A stretch of DNA of 64,000 nt from Bacillota bacterium (GTDB lineage Bacteria > Bacillota > UBA4882 > UBA8346), in the NCBI GenBank assembly GCA_023401925.1, contig JAEXDA010000057.1, forward strand, positions 1 through 64,000, written 5' to 3'. The notes under the pieces were generated by a model that was not told where the DNA came from, searched no databases, and saw nothing but the letters and a program-made list of their open reading frames with translations. Position numbers and translations under genes: made by a program. The first letter of the stretch is position 1, and the number at the start of each line of letters is the position of its first letter. Shown piece after piece: positions 58,146 to 64,000 of this stretch.

Positions 58146-58181
58146 TTTCTTTCTGTCCTTTCAGGATGATGTAAAATTTGC

Positions 58182-59024
58182 TCAGCTTTTTAAGCCGGTT
58201 AAAGAGATGCTTTCAATGATTTGTCTTCGTAATATTACAAAAATCAAGATCATCGGCAATACCGAAAGTACCGAACCTGCCATCAACAGGCTATAATTGG
58301 TGCTAAACTTAAACTGGAACATCGTCAATCCCAATTCCATATTGAACATTTCTTTGGTATTCGCCATCAGTAACGGCCACATAAAAGCCATCCATGCCTG
58401 GGTAAAGGCAAAAATACCCAAGGCGCCGCCGGAAGATTTTGTCAATGGCAAGACGATATCTTTCAAAATCCGGAACTCAGTGCAGCCGTCAATTCGCGCC
58501 GCATCCATCAGTTCATCGGAGATGGTCGAGCTGATATGCTGGCGCATTAGAAATATCCCGAAGCTCATCACCAGATAAGGAGCGATAATTCCCTGGTAAG
58601 TATTGATCCAATGCCATTGGACCATTGTTGTATACAGAGGAATGATATAGCTTTCGAATGGGACAATGGCGGTGACTAAAATCAGGGAAAATAAAAGATT
58701 CCGTCCAGGGAACGCGTATTTACCGAAAATAAAACCTCCGATAATCGAAGTGAGCAAAACAACTACTGTCGAAGTTATCGAAATAATCGTGCTGTTTAAA
58801 AAGAAACGTAAAAACGGCGCCTGGGCAAACAGCTCAACAAAATTCCGGAAAGTGAAATTTTGCGGAAAAATTTGCGGTGGCCAAGCTAAAACCTCCACTT
58901 CGGGTTTGAAAGATGTTGAAAACATCCAGACAAAAGGAATAACCATAAATACGGCTCCGAATAACAGCAAAGCATGTTTGAGCACAGAAACAAGCCAATG
59001 GTTGCGGCTTGAGCTGATTTCCAT
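58182..59024 (-). CDS. Carbohydrate ABC transporter permease, MalG-like, second system
   Basis: A 280-residue permease with six spans and EAA loop MDAARIDGCTEFRILKDIVLPLTKS. ATG 59024 (MEISSSRNHW) is chosen because GGGGG lies 8 nt upstream; a TTG at 59033 is the alternative. It pairs with the permease at 59038-59943. No ATPase gene is nearby, as in the first sugar system. Confidence 0.87.
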   Translation of the reverse strand: MEISSSRNHWLVSVLKHALLLFGAVFMVIPFVWMFSTSFKPEVEVLAWPPQIFPQNFTFRNFVELFAQAPFLRFFLNSTIISITSTVVVLLTSIIGGFIFGKYAFPGRNLLFSLILVTAIVPFESYIIPLYTTMVQWHWINTYQGIIAPYLVMSFGIFLMRQHISSTISDELMDAARIDGCTEFRILKDIVLPLTKSSGGALGIFAFTQAWMAFMWPLLMANTKEMFNMELGLTMFQFKFSTNYSLLMAGSVLSVLPMILIFVILRRQIIESISLTGLKS

Positions 59025-59037
59025 CTTGAACAACCCC

Positions 59038-59943
59038 CTATTCCTCAGACTTAACTGCTTTAAACTGGATTAAGGTCAGGGCAATCACGATTAATGTTAA
59101 AATGACGGCTTCAGCCGAAGCATAACCCAGTCTGAAATAACGAAAGCCGTTTTCATAGATATCGTATAACAAAACTCGAACCGCCCGGCCCGGCGCCGCC
59201 TGAGAACCCAGAGTCATCACGTATACCTGGGTAAATACGTTAAAAGCATTAATGGTTGAAGTTACGATTACATACAAAAGCATCGGTTTCAACAGCGGAA
59301 GAGTGATGTACCTGAAACGGTTCCAACCGACCGCTCCATCGATACTGGCCGCCTCGTAGTATACCGGAGAAATATTTTTCAATCCGACTATCAACAGGAC
59401 GATATTATATCCGAGGTTTTTCCAAATGTTCATTAAAATCAGCGCCCAAATGGCAACCCCGGGATAAATCAACCACCCGACGGGTTTGATTCCCACAAAA
59501 GACAAGAGAAAGTTCAAAATACCGTATTTCGGGTCATAAATCCATTTCCAGGCCACCGACATCGGAACCATCGGGGTAATAAACGGGAGAAAATAGATGG
59601 CTTGATAAATTCCGGTGAATTTCATCTTCTTCGCCAAAGCCACAGCGATTGGAAGTGAAAGGATGAGACAAAGAATCACACTGGCCCCGGCATATAAAAA
59701 CGTGTTGTAAATCGAGATCCAGAATTGATCATCGGTCATCAAGGACAGGTAATTATCGATACCGATGAAAGGACGGCCGCTGCCGATGAGCTTCCAGTCG
59801 AAAAAACCCATCCAAAATGTCTGGGCAATTGGAATGATTCGCAAAACTAGAAACATAATCAAGATCGGCAAGAGCATCAGATAACAAAAGGTAATCCGGG
59901 AACGTTCCGCGGTAAAAAATTTTGGTGAATCAAAGCGCCCCAT
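59038..59943 (-). CDS. Carbohydrate ABC transporter permease, UgpA/MalF-like, second system
   Basis: A 301-residue permease. First span FCYLMLLPILIMFLVLRIIP; EAA loop YYEAASIDGAVGWNRFRYITLPLLKPM. ATG 59943 (MGRFDSPKF) with AAAGGTG upstream is preferred over the open frame to 60012, which would read through the hairpin at 60000-60033. Confidence 0.87.
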   Translation of the reverse strand: MGRFDSPKFFTAERSRITFCYLMLLPILIMFLVLRIIPIAQTFWMGFFDWKLIGSGRPFIGIDNYLSLMTDDQFWISIYNTFLYAGASVILCLILSLPIAVALAKKMKFTGIYQAIYFLPFITPMVPMSVAWKWIYDPKYGILNFLLSFVGIKPVGWLIYPGVAIWALILMNIWKNLGYNIVLLIVGLKNISPVYYEAASIDGAVGWNRFRYITLPLLKPMLLYVIVTSTINAFNVFTQVYVMTLGSQAAPGRAVRVLLYDIYENGFRYFRLGYASAEAVILTLIVIALTLIQFKAVKSEE

Positions 59944-59999
59944 CCGCCACACCTTTCTTTCATGAAATTTAATCTGATTAATATTCGTGGAGTATTGAA

Positions 60000-60033
60000 A
60001 ACGTCTCCCCAAGGACCATTCCGGGGAGACGTT
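60000..60033 (-). terminator. Hairpin, partial terminator, between binding-protein and permease genes
   Basis: AACGTCTCCCC (60000-60010) and GGGGAGACGTT (60023-60033) form a perfect 11-bp GC-rich stem with a 12-nt loop. On the minus strand it is followed by TTTTC, a short T-run. It probably lets only part of the transcription through, so binding protein exceeds permeases. Confidence 0.65.
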
Positions 60034-60052
60034 AGGGCCTTAAACCTGAAGC

Positions 60053-61345
60053 TTATTTTCCGTAAGCGCCGTTGCGTTTTAAAATTGAATCGACCAAATC
60101 ACCGATTTGTTTGGTGGCATTTTTGATACCCTGGGGATTGTCAACCAATTTGCTGTTTAAGAAGGTTTCAACCAGTTTGTCGGCAACTTTGGTTTGGATC
60201 TCGTCAAACACCGGAATGACCGGATCGGCGTAAAATCCGACTTCTTTCGGCGGATCGATAAAGATCTGATATTGCGGGTTTTGTTTCAGCAATTCATTCG
60301 AATCAAATTGGATCCGTTCCGGGATCCATCCGGAGAGCTCAATAAGTTTGGAGGCCGCTTGCTCGCTGGTTAAGAACTTGATAAAATCGCGGACTTCTTT
60401 GGATTTGGAACCTTCCATCGACATATAAACCGACCAAGGTTGAGCCAAGGTATCGTGTCTTTTCCAAGCGGGCATCGGCACAACGCCATAATCTAATTTG
60501 GGATTCTTGGATTTTACTTCTCCGATAACCCAGCTCTCACGCATAAACATCGCGGTCGTACCGGTGACGAAAGCATCTGAATCATGTTTCACCTGAGGGT
60601 CATCGATTTTATACTTGTACAAAGCATCAATATAAAATTGCAACGCATTCCGGCCGGCCTGATTATCCAGACCGTTTTTCCATTTGCCGTTTCCTGCCGG
60701 AACAATTAAATCGCCGCCGGCATTATGCAGGACAAAGCGGAACTTCTCGGTTAAACCGCTGCCGCCGCCAGAGATCCGTAAGCTAAGTCCGCTCCGGACA
60801 ACTTTACCGTTTTCGTACTTCGTTAGTTTTTTGGCCGCTTGCATCAGTTCAGGAAAGGTTTTCGGGGGATTGTTGGGATCAAGTCCGGCTTCTTTAAACA
60901 TGGTCTTGTTATAAAACAAGGCCGCTCGGCTTCCATTCATTAAAGGAATGCCGTAAGTTTTACCTCTGATGGTGGAATAATCTACTGCGAACTTACTCCA
61001 GGCTCCGCTTTTCAAGTAAGCGTCCATGTCTTTCGGATTCGCAGGGAGCAGGCCGCCATCAACCAATTTGATCGCAATATAAGGACCGGCATCGAAAACT
61101 TCCGGGCCTGTACCTGTGGGCATGGAGGCGGTGAGTTTTTGTTCGAATTCCCGCAGACTGGTACTTAGGACTTGAACGGTAACCCCTGGATGGGCTTTGC
61201 TGTATTCGGCCCCCGCCCATTTATAAAACGATTCAAGCTCCGGGAAACCTGTCCAAACATTAATCGTGGTATTGGCCGAGACTGTTGCGGCTATCAATAA
61301 GAACAAGGCCATTACTAAACTTGCTGCAAAGATCTGTCGTCTCAT
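60053..61345 (-). CDS. Carbohydrate ABC transporter substrate-binding protein, second system
   Basis: A 430-residue exported binding protein. Signal peptide IFAASLVMALFLLIAATVSA with a peptidase I site and no Cys; the mature protein starts near NTTINVWTGFPELE. Other family features are KTYGIPLMNGSRAALFYNKTMFKEAG and FMRESWVIGEV. It is the first gene of the permease-nagB-AEC series. The ligand is probably an amino sugar oligomer or glycoside, judged from the NagB genes downstream. Confidence 0.87.
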   Translation of the reverse strand: MRRQIFAASLVMALFLLIAATVSANTTINVWTGFPELESFYKWAGAEYSKAHPGVTVQVLSTSLREFEQKLTASMPTGTGPEVFDAGPYIAIKLVDGGLLPANPKDMDAYLKSGAWSKFAVDYSTIRGKTYGIPLMNGSRAALFYNKTMFKEAGLDPNNPPKTFPELMQAAKKLTKYENGKVVRSGLSLRISGGGSGLTEKFRFVLHNAGGDLIVPAGNGKWKNGLDNQAGRNALQFYIDALYKYKIDDPQVKHDSDAFVTGTTAMFMRESWVIGEVKSKNPKLDYGVVPMPAWKRHDTLAQPWSVYMSMEGSKSKEVRDFIKFLTSEQAASKLIELSGWIPERIQFDSNELLKQNPQYQIFIDPPKEVGFYADPVIPVFDEIQTKVADKLVETFLNSKLVDNPQGIKNATKQIGDLVDSILKRNGAYGK

Positions 61346-61464
61346 GATTGCTTCCTCCTTATGCTTGATTTGACTGTAATGTAGCTCCCCTTGATTTATG
61401 GTTAGATCCCCTCACCCCCTTTTTCTCTTCAAAACCCTCTCCCGAATCGCCCGAATCAATTGAC

Positions 61465-61815
61465 TCATTTCTTCCAGGGGCAGTGGGCGATCCTCGACCC
61501 TCCGAAAATGTCAATGGCTCGATAATGAGCACTGTGTTTTCCTTCATGAATCACACCCGGAGCAATAGCGCATTCGTCCCCCGGATTCAAAATAACGGGT
61601 TTTCCGTCGACAATGCCCTCATAACAGCCTTCCACCACATAGCAATATTCCCAGAAATCGTGTTGATGAGGGGGTACTTTCCCACCGGAGACATTCTCCC
61701 AAAAAACAACCTGAGAGCCATCCTCGCTTTCAAACCAATATCCATCCATGCCCTCGGGCGCATCCGGAACCCGGTTCAACGTTTTCTTGAAAAACTCCGG
61801 AAAATGTTTCATCAT
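61465..61815 (-). CDS. Cupin-domain protein, second
   Basis: A 116-residue cupin_2 protein. The metal motif PPHQHDFWEYCYVVEGCYEG (two His and a Glu) and the second motif LNPGDECAIAPGVIHEGKHS are complete. AGGAGAG precedes the start. It lies between lacI and the binding-protein gene, probably in one operon. It may be an isomerase or epimerase for a sugar intermediate; no substrate can be named. Confidence 0.75.
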   Translation of the reverse strand: MMKHFPEFFKKTLNRVPDAPEGMDGYWFESEDGSQVVFWENVSGGKVPPHQHDFWEYCYVVEGCYEGIVDGKPVILNPGDECAIAPGVIHEGKHSAHYRAIDIFGGSRIAHCPWKK

Positions 61816-61893
61816 CTTTCTCTCCTTTTCGTATCGTGGTTGTGTCTAAAACCATTTGATCTTGTCCTTTCCGGGTGAACGCAAGCGAAAGAC

Positions 61894-62943
61894 TCAAGCG
61901 CCGTCATGAAGCGGTTTGGCATGGACGCCGCAAGATTTTCTAATCACCAGTTGAGGTTGAAAAATCAAATGTTTTTTCGGTAGATCTTTAAGGTTCAATC
62001 CTTCCTCGCTGCTTTGAATCCTTTCCAAAAGGATGTCGCAAGCAGCCTGCCCCATTTTATAAGCCGGCTGAGATATGGTCGTTAGCGGAACATCCAAATA
62101 AGAAGCAATTAAGACATCGTCATAACCAATAATCGCTAGCTCCTCGGGAATCGCCAAATTCCCCTGATGGGCTGCGGCATAAGTGCCAAGGGCCAAAGTA
62201 TCGCAATAGGTTAAAATTGCAGTCGGGCGGGGATTTATCGCCAATAACCGTTCGGTCAGTTCTCTGCCGGTCTCGGGCTTTAGATTTTTACCGTATAGGA
62301 CGTGATCCTGATTGATGGAAAGCCCGGCTTCAATCATTGCTTTGGAATATCCGGCCAGCCGCTCCCGGACGCTGGTGATCCGCTGTGGGCCTAAAATCAG
62401 GCCGATATTTACATGGCCCAACCCGATGAGGTGTTTGGTGGCTTCATATTCCCCGTTGAAGTTGTCATTAATGACATAATCGGCGTCAATATCGGGCAAA
62501 CGCCGATTAATCAATACAAAAGGGGTATTTTGTTTCCGAAGTCTTTCAATATGTTGAAATCCAGGGAAAACCGAATTCAAAATAATCCCCGCCACCCGGA
62601 TGCTCCTGAAGGTATTGACGGCCCGCAATTCACTCTCCGGGTTTTCATCGGTGTTAAAAATAATAAGCGAATATCCATGTTCCCTGGCAATGTCTTCTAC
62701 GCCTCTGAGTTGCTGGGCATGAAAAGGATCCTCAATATCCGAGGTGATCAACCCGATAACTTTCGTTCTTCGGGAAGCTAAAGAAGCTGCAATACTGTTG
62801 GGTGTATAACCCAGTTCTTCAGCAACTTCCTTAATCCGTTTCCGGGTTTCCTCACTGATTTCTTTTTTCCCGTTCAACGCCCGCGAAACCGTATTGGTTG
62901 AAACCCCAACCATTTTAGCAATATCTTTCATCGTAATATTCAT
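61894..62943 (-). CDS. LacI-family transcriptional regulator of the second sugar system
   Basis: A 349-residue LacI-type protein: HTH ITMKDIAKMVGVSTNTVSRALNGK, hinge ELGYTPNSIAASLASR, effector domain with GLITSDIEDPFHAQQLRGVE, GIILNSVFPGF and IGYDDVLIASYLDVPLTTI. It is followed on the same strand by the cupin, ABC and nagB genes, which it presumably controls. A candidate operator lies 33-57 bp upstream of its own start. Confidence 0.9.
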   Translation of the reverse strand: MNITMKDIAKMVGVSTNTVSRALNGKKEISEETRKRIKEVAEELGYTPNSIAASLASRRTKVIGLITSDIEDPFHAQQLRGVEDIAREHGYSLIIFNTDENPESELRAVNTFRSIRVAGIILNSVFPGFQHIERLRKQNTPFVLINRRLPDIDADYVINDNFNGEYEATKHLIGLGHVNIGLILGPQRITSVRERLAGYSKAMIEAGLSINQDHVLYGKNLKPETGRELTERLLAINPRPTAILTYCDTLALGTYAAAHQGNLAIPEELAIIGYDDVLIASYLDVPLTTISQPAYKMGQAACDILLERIQSSEEGLNLKDLPKKHLIFQPQLVIRKSCGVHAKPLHDGA

Positions 62944-62975
62944 AAAACAACCTCAAACCCATATGTAATCGGTCA

Positions 62976-63000
62976 CGTTAACGCTCACGTAATCGTTAAC
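62976..63000. promoter_or_regulatory. Candidate LacI-type operator upstream of lacI
   Basis: CGTTAACG (62976-62983), a perfect 8-bp palindrome with the central symmetry typical of LacI sites, is followed by a second GTTAAC at 62995-63000. GTAATCG occurs before each, so two half-overlapping sites are possible. Autoregulation is inferred. Confidence 0.4.
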
Positions 63001-63075
63001 ATATAATTCTTGATGAAGGTATAAAAATCCTTTTAAAAAAATATTTTCTTGAAAATATTTTTGAAACCAAAAAAT

Positions 63076-63103
63076 CCCCAGACCCATCCGGATGAGTCTG
63101 GGG
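63076..63103 (-). terminator. Terminator-like hairpin in the lacI leader region
   Basis: CCCCAGACCCATCC (63076-63089) and GGATGAGTCTGGGG (63090-63103) form a stem of about 12 bp with one mismatch. On the minus strand it is followed by ATTTTTT. No leftward gene lies to its right before the rightward chemoreceptor, so it would act on a leader or antisense transcript entering lacI. Confidence 0.6.
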
Positions 63104-63544
63104 GTGATCATGATGGTTACGGGGGAAGGCTTATGAAAACAAAAATACTTTCATGAATTAACTATTTTCTTAATCCCGTGAATCTGGCTCCGTTAACTTT
63201 TTTTAGGCCACCTTTTTCAAAAAAATTTAATTCAATATCTATAGATAACTGCGCCAATCGTTTTTCTTATCGCTCCGGTTTGCGCGGTCATCGCTACCCC
63301 ACCCAAATAAGAAGCACTTGCTTAAGTCTATCGATTATTCATCCCTAAACTGCTCTTCTCCAAATTTCATCCCTTTTTCATAACGCGCCTTATTCCACAG
63401 GTCTTTTCCTGTGGCCAATCCGTCTTTTAGCCTAACCCAGGGACCCTTGCTCCAGAATTAACAGTTTACGATCATGCTCCCGTTTAAGGACTCCCCGTCA
63501 AATGTTCTATATCTGGTTAATAATTAACATTACCGAAATTTTAT

Positions 63545-63573
63545 TTGACAAAGTTAATTAACTATATTAATAT
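63545..63573 (+). promoter_or_regulatory. Chemoreceptor gene promoter
   Basis: TTGACA (63545-63550), a 17-bp spacer and TAATAT (63568-63573): a near-consensus housekeeping promoter about 100 bp before the start codon. Confidence 0.65.
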
Positions 63574-63676
63574 TAAAATATATCAAATTTAAATAACATC
63601 CCGGGATTTATTTCAATATATTACAGGCTTTATTATAAAACCAATCGCTAACTCACAATAACAAGGAGGATTATTC

Positions 63677-64000
63677 ATGCAAACCAAAATGAAATTAGGA
63701 AGCAAGATCGCCTTTGGTTTTACGGTGCTGTTAGTTTTAATGTTGTTGATGATATCCGTGGCCGCCTACAATATGAACCGCTTTGTTGCAGTCACTGAAC
63801 AAACGGCCGTCAATGACCGGAATATTCAACTTACAACGAAAATATCCGACTCTCTACAACAAATTATGCTCAGCATCCATACCCTCATCCTCTATAAAGA
63901 CCCTGAAAGCATCCGCCAGGAAGTTGAAAAGATCCGGGATGCCAGAGCGCAGTATAGCGCGGCCTATAATGAATTGGGAACGGCTACGATGTCTTCCGGA
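63677..64000 (+). CDS. Methyl-accepting chemotaxis protein, N-terminal part
   Basis: The reading frame runs off the window after 108 codons. It begins MQTKMKLGSKIAFGFTVLLV, a cytoplasmic start and first membrane span (about residues 10-32), then an extracytoplasmic helical region (TEQTAVNDRNIQLTTKISD) typical of the four-helix-bundle sensor of chemoreceptors. CAAGGAGGATT precedes the ATG. The HAMP and signalling domains would lie beyond the window, so a sensor histidine kinase remains possible. Confidence 0.7.
   Translation, partial: MQTKMKLGSKIAFGFTVLLVLMLLMISVAAYNMNRFVAVTEQTAVNDRNIQLTTKISDSLQQIMLSIHTLILYKDPESIRQEVEKIRDARAQYSAAYNELGTATMSSG

Larger units (their letters stand above)
56427..58165. 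repeat. Tandem duplication carrying two nagB-like genes (period 912 bp)
   Basis: The unit around 56427-57253 recurs 912 bp away at 57339-58165. Similarity extends past both genes into the 5' flank (TTCCATTTTCTTTCT.TCCTTTCAGGATG) and the 3' flank (AATTTCATCATC.TAAAG). The two copies have diverged by roughly a tenth, so it is neither new nor ancient. Confidence 0.8.
62944..63676. other. Divergent gap between lacI and the chemoreceptor gene
   Basis: A 733-bp region. It contains a candidate lacI operator (62976-63000), a leftward terminator-like hairpin (63076-63103), an isolated hairpin CCACAGG/CCTGTGG (63395-63414) and the chemoreceptor promoter (63545-63573). The middle, 63180-63500, is less AT-rich than the flanks and may be a remnant or a structured RNA. 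No gene seen. Confidence 0.4.

Noticed and set aside
63395..63414. Riboswitch around the CCACAGG/CCTGTGG hairpin
   Set aside because: A single isolated 7-bp hairpin with no recognisable aptamer core or linked terminator.
1..64000. CRISPR array, prophage or integron
   Set aside because: No regularly spaced repeats, cas genes, phage structural genes, integrase or attachment duplications were seen.

Overview
The window reads as chromosome from an anaerobic, fermentative member of the Firmicutes (Bacillota). The evidence is a dense set of [FeFe] hydrogenase, NfnAB, AdhE and Rex genes, a Spo0E-like sporulation phosphatase, AGGAGG-type ribosome binding sites and TTGACA/TATAAT promoters. None of the four ABC substrate-binding proteins has a lipobox cysteine. 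This is odd for a monoderm and suggests a diderm (Gram-negative-type) envelope, as reported for Hydrogenispora/Limnochordia-like lineages. The taxonomic placement is an inference.

Region 1 (1-27949) is a hydrogen and redox island. It holds two copies of an electron-bifurcating NAD-dependent hydrogenase (hydCBA), one with a separate thioredoxin-like ferredoxin and one with that domain fused to HydA. It also holds two copies of a sensory module (thioredoxin-like ferredoxin, hydrogenase with a PAS domain, SpoIIE-type phosphatase). Two Rex repressors, an iron alcohol dehydrogenase, AdhE and NfnAB complete the set, with a PAS-only protein, a LytTR regulator and two cyclic-nucleotide-domain proteins as further regulators. 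Sequences matching the Rex operator (TTGTNA-N6-TNACAA) sit on the promoters of at least six of these units, and three share exactly the same promoter geometry. The logic appears to be: low NADH, Rex bound, fermentation genes off; high NADH, Rex released, hydrogen and ethanol production on. The PAS-hydrogenases probably report hydrogen or ferredoxin state.

Region 2 (27950-37652) is a sulfur or C-S compound locus. It holds an SsuABC/NrtABC-like transporter, an O-acetylhomoserine sulfhydrylase, two nitrogenase-like subunits (NifD-like and NifK-like, each with the three P-cluster cysteines) and no NifH-like ATPase. A frameshifted GNAT gene and a decayed second sulfhydrylase lie at the promoter end, behind a leader with a candidate attenuator.

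Region 3 (37653-44985) is a LacI-controlled sugar-type ABC operon with a protein made of two fused cyclase domains. A pair of identical 20-bp palindromes brackets its promoter. Region 4 (44986-54834) is metal homeostasis: a Fur/Zur-type regulator, ZnuABC, two related small CxxC membrane proteins, a rearranged YcgR/YcgQ-type permease system and a ZIP transporter, with a secreted GH5-CBM13 enzyme in between. Region 5 (54835-62943) is a second LacI-controlled sugar ABC operon with tandemly duplicated NagB-like deaminases, two cupins and an AEC permease. The window ends inside a chemoreceptor gene (63677-64000). Two MITE-like elements of about 125 bp (6397-6521 and 54952-55077) share a similar plan. 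I found no rRNA, tRNA, CRISPR array or intact insertion sequence.
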